Source of the DNA: Candidatus Gottesmanbacteria bacterium
GTDB lineage: Bacteria > Patescibacteria > Microgenomatia > 2-02-FULL-39-11
Length of the DNA stretch: 64,000 nt
Reading direction: 5' to 3'
NCBI GenBank assembly: GCA_016186795.1
Contig: JACPKY010000002.1
Span: 941,814-1,005,813, forward strand
A program made the translations under genes and the position numbers. Of this stretch, positions 43,601 to 51,090 are shown one piece after another; within the stretch, counting starts at the first letter, position 1, and each line of letters starts with the position of its first letter. The notes beneath the pieces are model-generated. The model worked only from the letters and a program-made list of their open reading frames with translations, did not search any database and was not told the DNA's origin.

Positions 43601-44094
43601 TTGATACACCTGTTGGGACTGCGTTTGTGACAATTAATACTGATGCCAACAATCAACCACTTGAAGTGTTTATAAATGTCGGTAAAGCAGGTTCTGATGT
43701 AACAGCGATGGCAGAGGCTTTGGGTAGAATTGTTTCACTTATGCTTCGCATGCAGTCAAGCGTTCCCGCATCAGAAAGAGCACGGCAAGTATTCAATCAG
43801 CTGATTGGTATTGGAGGATCAAAAGCGCTCGGATTCGGAGATAAGAGGGTGCGGTCACTTCCCGATGCTGTTGCGAAAGTTTTGGCAATGCACTATGGTT
43901 TTAAATTTAAAAATGGCAACGGAAATGGTCATCAACAAGCTGAGGGAAATCCACAAAGCGTACCAGTCTTAACACAGCAGTCACTTCCCGTAACGAAGAT
44001 TGATTACGATCTTTGTCCATCATGCGGAGAGGCAGCTTTAGCCTACGAGGAAGGCTGCAAAAAGTGCTACAGTTGCGGATACTCTGAGTGTTAA
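40663..44094 (+). CDS. nrdJ: Adenosylcobalamin-dependent (class II) ribonucleotide reductase with intein
   Basis: This enzyme makes deoxyribonucleotides using adenosylcobalamin as radical source. Extein motifs: FVPGGRILSGAGTGYNVTFYNCFVIPSP, RGGGVGINLSSLRPRGA, the active-site segment split by the intein (NCVNP then CGEEGLPAWGVCNLCSINLAALV), APTGSTSLLAGVSSGIEPVYEF, and a C-terminal TSCPD-type region (VGTAFVTINTDANNQPLEVFINVGKAGSD). The protein ends in a four-Cys zinc ribbon (CPSCG...CKKCYSCGYSEC). The translated protein is 1143 aa; removing the 359-aa intein leaves 784 aa, normal for NrdJ. It lies behind nrdR and 4 nt ahead of the PduO gene, and there is no class I or III RNR in the window. Confidence 0.97.
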   Translation: MKLSGIRQTVFLDRYSLKDEKGNPVEKTPEQMWKRVAHGISQVEKSSVQKYWAEKFESIMQDFKFVPGGRILSGAGTGYNVTFYNCFVIPSPKDSREGILDTLKQMVEIMARGGGVGINLSSLRPRGARVKKVNGFSSGPCNWAELFSVATKDIIQQGGTRRGALMLMLWDWHPDVEEFITVKRDLSRINGANLSVCVSDKFMEAVKKDDDWQLYFPDTNDREYDTKWEGYMDEWLKMGKKVKVFKTIKARKLWDLICEAAWASAEPGVVFMERYNKWSNNWYFNKINCVNPCVTGDTLVSTTNGLQSMRKLYEIGKPFRVVVDGKNYLSTHVKHTGVKPVYRLRTREGYEMKLTNDHKVITVNGKKEADELVSGDKILLSHGGSFGVTGNIEEGNVLGWLVGDGTMKKDVATLFFYHNEKQELAPQFASMVGKMVEGEGVTQRMYPIFPQYIEKENKAVVESVRLWRIAYRYGITHENKYIVPEQVFGGSEEFQRGFLQGLFSSDGTVIGTPNKGVSVRLTSVSYSLLIGVQRLLLNLGILSKIYKKRRTESNRLLPDGRGGKKSYYCQAYHELVISKVSLIRFAALINFLQDNKKNKLASLLSLYGRGPYKESFMATFSALEKDGVEEVFDITVADIHRFSANGLIVSNCGEEGLPAWGVCNLCSINLAALVKDGKIDYKELSDIAKVGVRFQDDIIDADSYVFPQIRQVQQNGERRIGLGTMGLGDALIKMKLRYGSPESLREIDKIYKTIRDAAYESSVEIAKEKSPFREFDAKKHLKGHFIKRLPKKTLTAIKKWGVRNSVLLQQAPTGSTSLLAGVSSGIEPVYEFSFVRRDRLGEHTLYHPLYEEWKKSHPNDPVPPYFVSANDLIPEDHVRVQGAIQKYVDASISKTVNAPNNHTIEDVRKLYTLAYELGCKGVTYMREGSRPGVLERIPEKKDEKESVQKEKATPNGNGHLPVREEIMPRPMMVAGATYQIDTPVGTAFVTINTDANNQPLEVFINVGKAGSDVTAMAEALGRIVSLMLRMQSSVPASERARQVFNQLIGIGGSKALGFGDKRVRSLPDAVAKVLAMHYGFKFKNGNGNGHQQAEGNPQSVPVLTQQSLPVTKIDYDLCPSCGEAALAYEEGCKKCYSCGYSEC
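41539..42615 (+). other. Intein with LAGLIDADG homing endonuclease in RNR
   Basis: The intein covers residues 293-651 of the RNR (359 aa). It begins with Cys (CVTGDTLVST, block A) and has LTNDHKVITVNG as block B, with LTNDHK in place of the usual TxxH. Two LAGLIDADG-type motifs follow: VLGWLVGDGTM and FLQGLFSSDGTV. It ends with EVFDITVADIHRFSANGLIVSN and the +1 Cys (blocks F and G). The insertion point is just before the Cys of the NPCGE motif, an active-site segment of class II RNR. The penultimate residue before the terminal Asn is Ser instead of the usual His. Confidence 0.92.
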
Positions 44095-44098
44095 CCTC

Positions 44099-44644
44099 AT
44101 GGCAAGGCTAAAAATCTATACACGCACTGGAGATCGCGGACAAACATCTCTCTATGGTGGTAAGCGTGTCCCAAAAAGTCATTACCGTGTCAATGCGTAT
44201 GGAACGATTGACGAGCTAAATAGTCTTTTGGGTATTGTGCTTTCCAAAATAGATGATGATCGTGTTCGGAAGTTTATTCATGGTATCCAACATGATCTAT
44301 TTGTGATAGGTGGTCACCTTGCAGGAGCCAAAGTAGAGCTTGGAGTACTCAAAACACGAGTTGATGAGATGGAGAAACTTATCGACTGGATGGATAGTAA
44401 TCTTTCTTCTCTAAAATCATTTATTCTTCCTGATGGAACCGAGGCATCAACATTTCTTTTCTTTACGAGAGCCGTTGCCAGAAGAAGTGAGCGTGAGCTT
44501 GTTGCCCTTTCACTTGAAGAAAAAGTCGATGAGCGCGTTCTTATATATCTTAATAGATTATCCGATTTACTGTTTATGATGGGAAGATATTTAAACTACA
44601 AAGCAAGTGTTGCAGAAACACCATGGAAGAGTAAAATAGAGTGA
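44099..44644 (+). CDS. pduO: ATP:cob(I)alamin adenosyltransferase, PduO type
   Basis: This enzyme transfers adenosyl from ATP to cob(I)alamin to make the RNR cofactor. The 181-aa product has KIYTRTGDRGQTSLYGGKRVPKSHYRVNAYGTIDELNSLLG, which contains the ATP-binding TGDRGQTSL (residues 10-18) and DELNS motifs, and the second signature FTRAVARRSERELVAL. Length fits the PduO core. It starts 4 nt after the RNR stop, so the cofactor enzyme and its user are co-transcribed. A cobalamin riboswitch follows immediately. Confidence 0.96.
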   Translation: MARLKIYTRTGDRGQTSLYGGKRVPKSHYRVNAYGTIDELNSLLGIVLSKIDDDRVRKFIHGIQHDLFVIGGHLAGAKVELGVLKTRVDEMEKLIDWMDSNLSSLKSFILPDGTEASTFLFFTRAVARRSERELVALSLEEKVDERVLIYLNRLSDLLFMMGRYLNYKASVAETPWKSKIE

Positions 44645-44792
44645 TAGAAATTCTTGATGGTAGAAGGAATTCTGTGTAACTCAGAAACTGTGCCGCAACG
44701 GTAAAGTCCGGAACTTCCCCTCAAGCTGAAGGCCGGATGGCCTAAGATCCCGAGCAGGAAATATTTTCTTAAGACATTTTGGCGGCTTAAGA
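44645..44792 (+). ncRNA. Cobalamin riboswitch aptamer
   Basis: The core GTGTAACTCAGAAACTGTG followed by CCGCAACGGTAAAG (44674-44706) matches the conserved cobalamin aptamer pattern (GGTG-AA-TC...CTGT-CCGCAAC-GT). A B12-box-like GGCCGGATGGCC is at 44731-44742. The hairpin TCTTAAG/CTTAAGA (44767-44773/44786-44792) exposes GCGGC (44782-44786, partly in the closing stem), complementary to GCCGC (44692-44696); this fits the L5-L13 kissing loop of cobalamin riboswitches. ATCCCGAG (44747-44754) can pair with CTCGGGAT (44811-44818) inside the downstream terminator, giving a switch. The exact 5' boundary is uncertain. Confidence 0.85.
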
Positions 44793-44805
44793 TAGTTATA
44801 AGAAT

Positions 44806-44833
44806 GCCTTCTCGGGATGAGAGGGCTTTTTTT
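44806..44833 (+). terminator. Riboswitch-controlled terminator that abuts the start codon
   Basis: Stem GCCTTCTC (44806-44813) and GAGAGGGC (44819-44826) close a GGGAT loop with one G-U pair, followed by seven T (44827-44833). The ATG at 44834 comes next. The loop and 5' arm can instead pair with 44747-44754 of the aptamer, so ligand state can choose between structures. GAGAGGG in the 3' arm is the only Shine-Dalgarno-like sequence, so the hairpin would also block translation. Confidence 0.85.
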
Positions 44834-47227
44834 ATGGTCGAAGCAATTGCACCAGGAGGTATTGGACCGGGAGGCGGATACTCATGTGATTTTCAAGCTT
44901 CACTTGGAAGTGATGTTCTCATGCGTATGGGGAAGGAGCAGGCAATCCGTGGACAGGCATTGGATCTTGCAACGCTCCAAAGTGAGCATTTTGATGTTGA
45001 TCCAATTGGATTGTACACCTTGAAAGTTGCTCAGGCGCAGTTTATGGACAAGGTAACAGGACAGGTGCGAAATGAGTTGACACTCATTTCTGATGATTTC
45101 GGCGGTGAGCCGTTGGGTGTTTGGACAGATGCTGGAGAGCATGGGACTGGGACGAAAGAGGAGTATACGCGACTTATTACATGGGCAAATGAACTAGCCA
45201 CAACTAACGGTGAGGCAACTCTTACATGGGTAAATCCTGGCGAAAAAAGACCGGATGGGAAACCAGAACATCGGGTGTTTGTTTTACGGAAGGAAGAAAG
45301 TGGCAAAGTGAACGGAGCAATGTATTCACTCAGTGGTTCAAGCGAGACTCTTACCTCATTTGCAAAAACGCTTGGATTTTCTGCAAACGAGTCACTTGTA
45401 AAACAACGGTTGTTACAAAAAGAAGATACCGGTAGTATCACCCACCAGGATGTGTATCGGGCTTACCAGTTAGTTTTAACGCCTCAGGAGAGACAAGAAC
45501 AGTCACAGTTTCTTGAGCGTTTTCGGAAAGAAGCAGAAGATGTTCCCGATGATATTCGTTGGGCGAAAATACGGCATCGGCAGGAGATTTACGAACATCA
45601 GCTCTCACAATATGAGGGAGAGATATCAGAAGCATTGGGAATTATCGCGCAAGGATTTAGTGCATTGCCGCAATATTTAGATAAGAACCTAGATAATCAT
45701 CAGGAATCTGCGGAAATACTTCCCTACGATCTAGTAAGAGAATTGCCTCAGTCGCAAAAACTTCCCTCACGAGAAAATACGAACCTTTCAATTGAGTTTA
45801 ACGATCAAAAAGTCCCTGAGTTTCCCTTAGAGCAAAAAGATAAAGGTGAATTAGTTGTGGTACAAAGTAAACAGGAAGAAAGTGTGGTTCCGGAAGAAAC
45901 CCGCAGCATTTTTCCTCAAGAATTAAATACTTCTAAAACGGAAGACCTTCAGGATGATGCCGCTTCAGAGATTACCGCAATCTTTGTGTATTCACTACTT
46001 TTACTTGCGAGGGATACGGGGAGAGAAGATGAATCATCTAAAGTCATATATTTACCTCTTTTCGCTCCTACCGATACGTTGATGGAAGAATATTCTCTTA
46101 AAAGTGATTCATTAGCCGATAGGACATCTTTTGAACAAAGGGAAGAAAATACCCATGAGAGTAAGCTATCTCACAGTGATGTTTTCGTGATTTTTGAAGA
46201 TCTTCTTCTTTCCCCACAAGAGGATGAGGGAGTTGAAATTTCTGCCTCCGTCCTTTCTATTTTCGATGAGGTTTTTACCGATGAGATTTCTGAAGAAGAA
46301 AAAAAAGGAGCGCAAATTATTTTGACAGATGAGAATATCCAGAAGTTTCAGATTATGTATGAGAAACTGCAAGAGAAAAGTTTCGTGCTACCAGAAGAAA
46401 ATGGTAGAGAGGACACTGATGCGAAGGGTACGATTCTTCATACCTCTCATGATGAGATCAGCAAGCTTTTCGATATTGCAAAATCAACTGATATCCCAGA
46501 GCCGGAACGGTTACTCGCGCTTGTTTTACTCTACGAGAAAATGCAAGCAACTATTCCCGACGTAGACAGTAAAGACAAGGAAGATGAGAAAACTGTCTTC
46601 CCCCCTCAAAAAAAACTACTCGATCAACTTGATACGATGTACACGTTTTTCCGTACTGAAATGAATGCGTATTTGGAAAAGGCAGACCAGGCGATCACAG
46701 CAGATCTTGATATAACACTCTCTGATTTTTTGAAGGGCGTAACATTGGCTTTTGAGCTGTCAGAAGGAGAAAAACTAGATGAGCCTCGCTTTCCTGAAGA
46801 GAAAGTTCTTCTCAAATACGTAGTTGCGATCTCTCTTCTTCGAATTCTTTCCGAGACCTCTGGGAAAAATTTCGGAATGATCGATGGAAAAAGGGCAAAG
46901 TCTGATCCTCATTATATTGACCATGTCCTTTCCTATCTTCTCATTCTCGTTGAAATGCCCAAGGATTCCCGTGAAAGAATTCTCAATCTTTTGGAACTTA
47001 ATCCTTTGCACCATGCTTCGATTGGCAATTTTCCTCTTTTTTGGAAGCAGTCGGAAGAAACATTCTCAGGTATCGTTTTTGAGAATTCAATCTGGCTTTT
47101 ACGCCAGCGCCTTCTCCATGGCTATTCACCAACAGCATACAGTTTCCCATCACATATGATTCTTTTTGACTACTTCCGGGATGTTTATCAACGTTTTCAT
47201 GGAAGGAGTGTAAATTTGTATGAATAG
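44834..47227 (+). CDS. Unknown 797-aa protein under the cobalamin riboswitch
   Basis: The family is not recognised. The start at 44834 (MVEAIAPGG) is chosen because the in-frame ATG at 44804 lies inside the terminator hairpin. The N-terminal region (about 1-200) is Gly-rich at first and then mixed alpha/beta (LGVWTDAGEHGTG, LTWVNPGEKRPDGKPEHRVFVLRKEE). Residues 205-280 are helical and charged, residues 280-560 acidic and probably partly disordered, and residues 560-797 helical again. There are no membrane spans, signal peptide or Cys clusters (one Cys only near the start). Its stop overlaps the DUF4430 start by 8 nt, so it is in the B12-controlled operon. A cobalamin role is inferred from regulation only. 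Confidence 0.75.
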   Translation: MVEAIAPGGIGPGGGYSCDFQASLGSDVLMRMGKEQAIRGQALDLATLQSEHFDVDPIGLYTLKVAQAQFMDKVTGQVRNELTLISDDFGGEPLGVWTDAGEHGTGTKEEYTRLITWANELATTNGEATLTWVNPGEKRPDGKPEHRVFVLRKEESGKVNGAMYSLSGSSETLTSFAKTLGFSANESLVKQRLLQKEDTGSITHQDVYRAYQLVLTPQERQEQSQFLERFRKEAEDVPDDIRWAKIRHRQEIYEHQLSQYEGEISEALGIIAQGFSALPQYLDKNLDNHQESAEILPYDLVRELPQSQKLPSRENTNLSIEFNDQKVPEFPLEQKDKGELVVVQSKQEESVVPEETRSIFPQELNTSKTEDLQDDAASEITAIFVYSLLLLARDTGREDESSKVIYLPLFAPTDTLMEEYSLKSDSLADRTSFEQREENTHESKLSHSDVFVIFEDLLLSPQEDEGVEISASVLSIFDEVFTDEISEEEKKGAQIILTDENIQKFQIMYEKLQEKSFVLPEENGREDTDAKGTILHTSHDEISKLFDIAKSTDIPEPERLLALVLLYEKMQATIPDVDSKDKEDEKTVFPPQKKLLDQLDTMYTFFRTEMNAYLEKADQAITADLDITLSDFLKGVTLAFELSEGEKLDEPRFPEEKVLLKYVVAISLLRILSETSGKNFGMIDGKRAKSDPHYIDHVLSYLLILVEMPKDSRERILNLLELNPLHHASIGNFPLFWKQSEETFSGIVFENSIWLLRQRLLHGYSPTAYSFPSHMILFDYFRDVYQRFHGRSVNLYE

Positions 47228-47633
47228 ATTCATGAAAGGTTTTATTCTCATATTGGTTGGGACTATCATTCTTGCAGTTTTCGTTCTTCCCAAGAATGGT
47301 TGGTTCGATGTGGAAAAAGAGAATACGGGCAAAGCTGTACAAGTTGAAAAAAAGCATATTACGATGGTAATTGATTTTGGTGATAGAGTACGTTCATATA
47401 CCGGTGTGGAAGCCTCGACTGTCTTTGAGGGATTGAAAAATATCTATCCGGAAGTTGAAGTAAAAACGTATGATTTTGGAATGCTTGTAACTAAAATTGA
47501 GGGAAAACAAAATTCGCCGACTCATGCATGGTTGTATTGGGTGAATGGAAAGGAAGCGACACTTTCTGCAGATATGTACATTACAGAGGATGGAGATATG
47601 GTAGAATGGAAATACGTTTCACTGACTCAGTAA
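47220..47633 (+). CDS. DUF4430 (transcobalamin C-terminal-like) membrane-anchored protein
   Basis: The 137-aa product has an N-terminal span (FILILVGTIILAVFVLPKNGW) and one DUF4430 domain: the Y-x-G-V-E-A-S-T-V-F-E-G-L-K strand-helix, MLVTKIEGKQNSPTHAWLYWVNGKEATLSADMYITEDGDMVEWKY. DUF4430 resembles the C-terminal cobalamin-covering domain of intrinsic factor and transcobalamin. Situated behind a cobalamin riboswitch and before an ECF-S-like gene, it is a good candidate for a surface cobalamin-binding partner. That function is inferred, not shown. Confidence 0.85.
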   Translation: MNRFMKGFILILVGTIILAVFVLPKNGWFDVEKENTGKAVQVEKKHITMVIDFGDRVRSYTGVEASTVFEGLKNIYPEVEVKTYDFGMLVTKIEGKQNSPTHAWLYWVNGKEATLSADMYITEDGDMVEWKYVSLTQ

Positions 47634-47634
47634 T

Positions 47635-48192
47635 ATGAAAAGAAAAGAAGTAGGTCTTGCATTATTTTTGATTCTTACAGGAATTTTTTTCCGGACAATT
47701 TGGCATATCGGGCCAAATGTGGAATTTTTGACAACAGCATCATTTCTTTCTTCATATTACCTTTCCAAAAAATGGGCAATTATTGTTCCACTTGCAACGA
47801 TTGTCGCATCAGATATAGTTTTGGGTAACACGCTAATATTTTTATTTACCTGGAGTGGATATGTTGGTATTGGTCTTCTTGCTAGTTTGGTAAAAAATAT
47901 TCGCAGGGTAGTACCCATCGTTTCCGGACTAGGATTTGTTATTGTTTCAGCACTTTGGTTTTACCTCTGGACGAATTTCGGGGTATGGCTCCTTGATAGT
48001 TTCGGTATGTATGATAATACTCTCAGCGGTCTTATCAATTCCTACATTGCTGGATTTCCTTTCTTGAGAGCTCACATTATTGGATCAATCATGTTTCTGA
48101 CGCTTTCCTTTGGAGTAATATATACATACCAATTTTTCATAAGCCGTGTTTCTTACCAGCGTAACTCTCGTATTCGTTTTCAATCGTCATAA
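47635..48192 (+). CDS. DUF6580-like ECF S-component-type membrane protein
   Basis: The 185-aa product has five or six membrane spans, with the DUF6580 pattern: GIFFRTIWHIGPNVEFLTTASFLSSYYLSKKWAIIVPLATIVASDIVLGN, then FLFTWSGYVGIGLLASLVK. This small family resembles substrate-binding S components of ECF transporters. It begins 2 nt after the DUF4430 stop (TAATATG) in the B12-riboswitch operon, so cobalamin or a precursor is the most likely cargo. No ECF ATPase or T component is nearby, so shared energising modules elsewhere would be needed. Confidence 0.8.
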   Translation: MKRKEVGLALFLILTGIFFRTIWHIGPNVEFLTTASFLSSYYLSKKWAIIVPLATIVASDIVLGNTLIFLFTWSGYVGIGLLASLVKNIRRVVPIVSGLGFVIVSALWFYLWTNFGVWLLDSFGMYDNTLSGLINSYIAGFPFLRAHIIGSIMFLTLSFGVIYTYQFFISRVSYQRNSRIRFQSS

Positions 48193-48197
48193 CTTCC

Positions 48198-48656
48198 ATG
48201 AATCCTGCTCCTACCAATTCACAACAGACACAATCGACTCAATTACCCAAAGGAACCGCAAGTTCTTCACCGACAGTTCACCCTGGGGGGAAGGAACGAA
48301 CACCCCAGACTCTGAAACCTCCCGATAGTGTTTCGGAAGTATCACAGGAGGTTGAGCTTCCGAAGGATGTGGAACGAGTAGGAGTGGTGAAATTTTCAGA
48401 AAAGGTGGAGATTCCTCCTGATGTTGCCAAGCTCGGAGTCACACAATCCGGACCGGCAACTCCTGTTCAAACCACTTCTCAAGCGTCACAGGTGGTTGTA
48501 CTTCCTATTACTGATGAACAGGTCATTTCCGGTCTTCATGCGCAGGTAACGTCTGCTTTGAAATGGCTTTCCGTTTGGTGTCTGAAACAATTGCAAAGAG
48601 CACACATTACGCTGAAAGTTATCCACGGGAAGATTATGAGGGTATCGTCTGGGTAA
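48198..48656 (+). CDS. Hypothetical protein with two LPKDV-like repeats
   Basis: The 152-aa product is not recognised. The first half is Ser/Pro/Thr-rich. Residues 50-75 hold two similar motifs, ELPKDVERVGV and EIPPDVAKLGV, 20 aa apart, and the C-terminal 45 residues are hydrophobic-basic and helical. It starts 5 nt after the DUF6580 stop and lies 36 nt before the conjugation-type ATPase, so it could belong to either unit. Confidence 0.6.
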   Translation: MNPAPTNSQQTQSTQLPKGTASSSPTVHPGGKERTPQTLKPPDSVSEVSQEVELPKDVERVGVVKFSEKVEIPPDVAKLGVTQSGPATPVQTTSQASQVVVLPITDEQVISGLHAQVTSALKWLSVWCLKQLQRAHITLKVIHGKIMRVSSG

Positions 48657-48692
48657 ATCTTCTCAACACTTGATCATTGATTACGCCAACGT

Positions 48693-51038
48693 ATGAATCC
48701 AGAAGTATCATTTTTCTTTCAGCAACTTGAGAATTTTGCTCTGAACCTTTTGTTTTTTCTTTTTTTTGGCATAGGGTTGGGACTTTTCTGCTACTTCCTT
48801 TTCCTTTGGTGGAAGTACCGTAATCGGGAGAAACAGAGTCTTGAGATGGTACTTTTAAAAGTTTCCGTACCCAAAGACAACGAGGTAAAAATTGATGCCG
48901 CTGAGCAGTTTTTCTCTTCGCTTTCGTCTATTTCACACGGCGGCTTGTTTTCTTTTTTAACCCCACCTCCTCACGTTTCTTTTGAAATTGTGGGAAAACC
49001 CGGAGACATCCGATTCTATGTATCAGTCCATCACCATCTGCGGGATCTTGTCGAGAAGCAAATTTACGGAATGTATTCAGGAGCAGAGATCAAAGAGGTC
49101 GATGAGTATAACATCTTTGATGAGAAGGGCAAGGTTGCCTTTTCTTCCTATGTCCTCAAACACGCGGATCATTACCCGATGAAGGTATTTAAAGATCTTC
49201 CCGTTGATCCACTTTCCGCTCTAACCTCTGCGGTTGGCAAAATGCAAGCAGGGGAGGGTGCTGCAATCCAGATACTTGTAACTCCTGCCGGTGATAAATG
49301 GAAATCAGTTGGTAAAGGGTATATTGCAAGTGTCAAGAAAAATGAAGCAAATCCTGAAAAAGCACAGTATAAAGTTGATCCGAAGGTCTTGGAATCAATT
49401 GAGAATAAAACATCGAAGTCCGGTTTTAAAACAGTCATTCGTGTTGTCGTCTCATCAACGAATATGGAAACGGCAAAAATGCATCTGCATAACATCGAGT
49501 CGGTACTGTCCCAGTTTGCTACCAACCAGAATCACTTCGTTTCCGCAAAGCAGGTAGTGAAGAGTTCATTTATGATTGACTTTATCTATCGGTACTTTCC
49601 TATCTTTAACTGGCCGAGACGGCAGTGGAGCGTCTTATCAAGTGAGGAGGTAGCAACACTTTTCCACTTTCCAAATAAATCGATTGAGACACCCAATATT
49701 AACTGGGTCACCTCAAAGCGAGCACCCGCTCCTGCCGATATTCCTACTTCTGGGTTGTATCTTGGCAAAAGTATCTATCGGGGTACGTCTCGGCCGATTT
49801 ATATGCAGCTGGATGATAGGAGACGGCATACGTACATCATCGGGAAAACTGGGGTAGGGAAGTCAGTCCTTCTCAAAGATATGATCTTGCAAGATATAAA
49901 AGCAGGCAATGGTGTTGCGGCAATTGATCCTCATGGAGATTTGATTGAGAGTATACTACCTCATATTCCACCAGAGAGAGCTGAGGATGTTATTTATTTT
50001 GATCCTTCAGAGGGAGAAAGACCAATGGGACTAAATATGCTCGAAGCCCATACAGAGGAACAGAAACACTTCGTCTGTTCCTCAATAATTGGTCTAATGT
50101 ACAAACTGTATGATCCGCAAAAAACTGGTATTATCGGTCCTCGGTTTGAACATGCGATACGAAATGCGATGTTGACGGTCATGGTAGAACCAGGGTCATC
50201 GTTTGTTGAGGTAGTACGTGTCTTAACTGACGCTTCCTACGTCCAAGAGCTCCTTCCAAAAGTACAGGACCCGATTGTAAAAAGATACTGGACAGATCAG
50301 ATTGCCCAAACATCTGATTTTCATAAATCAGAGGTGCTTGACTATATTGTTTCCAAATTTGGCCGGTTTGTCACCAATAAACTGATGAGAAATATCATTG
50401 GTCAAAGTAAAAGTGCTTTTGATTTCCGCAAAGTTATGGATGAGGGGAAAATTCTTCTTGTCAATCTTGCGAAAGGAAAATTAGGCGAGGAAAACTCAAG
50501 TTTCTTAGGTCTTATCCTTGTCCCCAAAATTTTATTGGCAGCGATGAGCCGGGTTGATACTCCTGAGGATAAAAGGCGTGATTTTTTTCTCTATGTTGAT
50601 GAATTCCAGAACTTTGCCACCCCTGATTTTGCCCAGATTCTCTCTGAAGCTCGGAAATTCCGTCTCAATCTTTGCGTTGCCAATCAATTCATTGGACAGA
50701 TGGAGGAGGAAGTGAAGAATGCGGTATTTGGCAATGTTGGCACCATTCTTTCTTTCCGTATAGGGGTTACCGACGCAAACTACCTCCAACACTGGTTTAC
50801 GCCGACATTTTCCGAAAGCGATTTGATTAACGTTGATGTGTACAATGCGTATGTCAACACGATTGTAGGAAATAAACCCATGCCACCTTTCTCAGTTGAT
50901 ATGAAAAAAGATCTCTCAGAGCTGAAAAAAACAGGGAATCCCAAAGTTGCCGAAGCAATTCTCCAACTTTCTCGCCTTAAATACGGTAAACCTAGAGAAC
51001 TGGTTGAGGCAGAGATATCGCAAAGAGCCAGGCTCTAA
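48693..51038 (+). CDS. VirD4/TraG-like type IV secretion ATPase with membrane anchor
   Basis: The 781-aa product has an N-terminal span (LNLLFFLFFGIGLGLFCYFLFLWW) followed by a domain of about 330 aa with no clear match. The HerA/VirD4-type ATPase comes next: Walker A IIGKTGVGKSVL near residue 390, AIDPHGDLIESIL, VIYFDPSEGERPMGLN, and Walker B FFLYVDEFQNFAT near 635. The TraG-like C-terminus follows (ARKFRLNLCVANQF, GTILSFRIG). Coupling ATPases of this type drive DNA or protein through type IV systems; in Patescibacteria they are widespread and may also serve pili or DNA uptake. No other secretion component is nearby. Confidence 0.87.
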   Translation: MNPEVSFFFQQLENFALNLLFFLFFGIGLGLFCYFLFLWWKYRNREKQSLEMVLLKVSVPKDNEVKIDAAEQFFSSLSSISHGGLFSFLTPPPHVSFEIVGKPGDIRFYVSVHHHLRDLVEKQIYGMYSGAEIKEVDEYNIFDEKGKVAFSSYVLKHADHYPMKVFKDLPVDPLSALTSAVGKMQAGEGAAIQILVTPAGDKWKSVGKGYIASVKKNEANPEKAQYKVDPKVLESIENKTSKSGFKTVIRVVVSSTNMETAKMHLHNIESVLSQFATNQNHFVSAKQVVKSSFMIDFIYRYFPIFNWPRRQWSVLSSEEVATLFHFPNKSIETPNINWVTSKRAPAPADIPTSGLYLGKSIYRGTSRPIYMQLDDRRRHTYIIGKTGVGKSVLLKDMILQDIKAGNGVAAIDPHGDLIESILPHIPPERAEDVIYFDPSEGERPMGLNMLEAHTEEQKHFVCSSIIGLMYKLYDPQKTGIIGPRFEHAIRNAMLTVMVEPGSSFVEVVRVLTDASYVQELLPKVQDPIVKRYWTDQIAQTSDFHKSEVLDYIVSKFGRFVTNKLMRNIIGQSKSAFDFRKVMDEGKILLVNLAKGKLGEENSSFLGLILVPKILLAAMSRVDTPEDKRRDFFLYVDEFQNFATPDFAQILSEARKFRLNLCVANQFIGQMEEEVKNAVFGNVGTILSFRIGVTDANYLQHWFTPTFSESDLINVDVYNAYVNTIVGNKPMPPFSVDMKKDLSELKKTGNPKVAEAILQLSRLKYGKPRELVEAEISQRARL

Positions 51039-51049
51039 CAATTTTCATT

Positions 51050-51077
51050 TTGAAATTTTCAATTTTCAATTTATAAT
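51050..51077 (+). promoter_or_regulatory. Promoter TTGAAA-N16-TATAAT for tRNA-Ile
   Basis: The -35 TTGAAA (51050-51055) and -10 TATAAT (51072-51077) are 16 nt apart; the tRNA begins at 51091, which gives a leader of about 7 nt. Confidence 0.55.
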
Positions 51078-51090
51078 GGGGAACGCGTGC

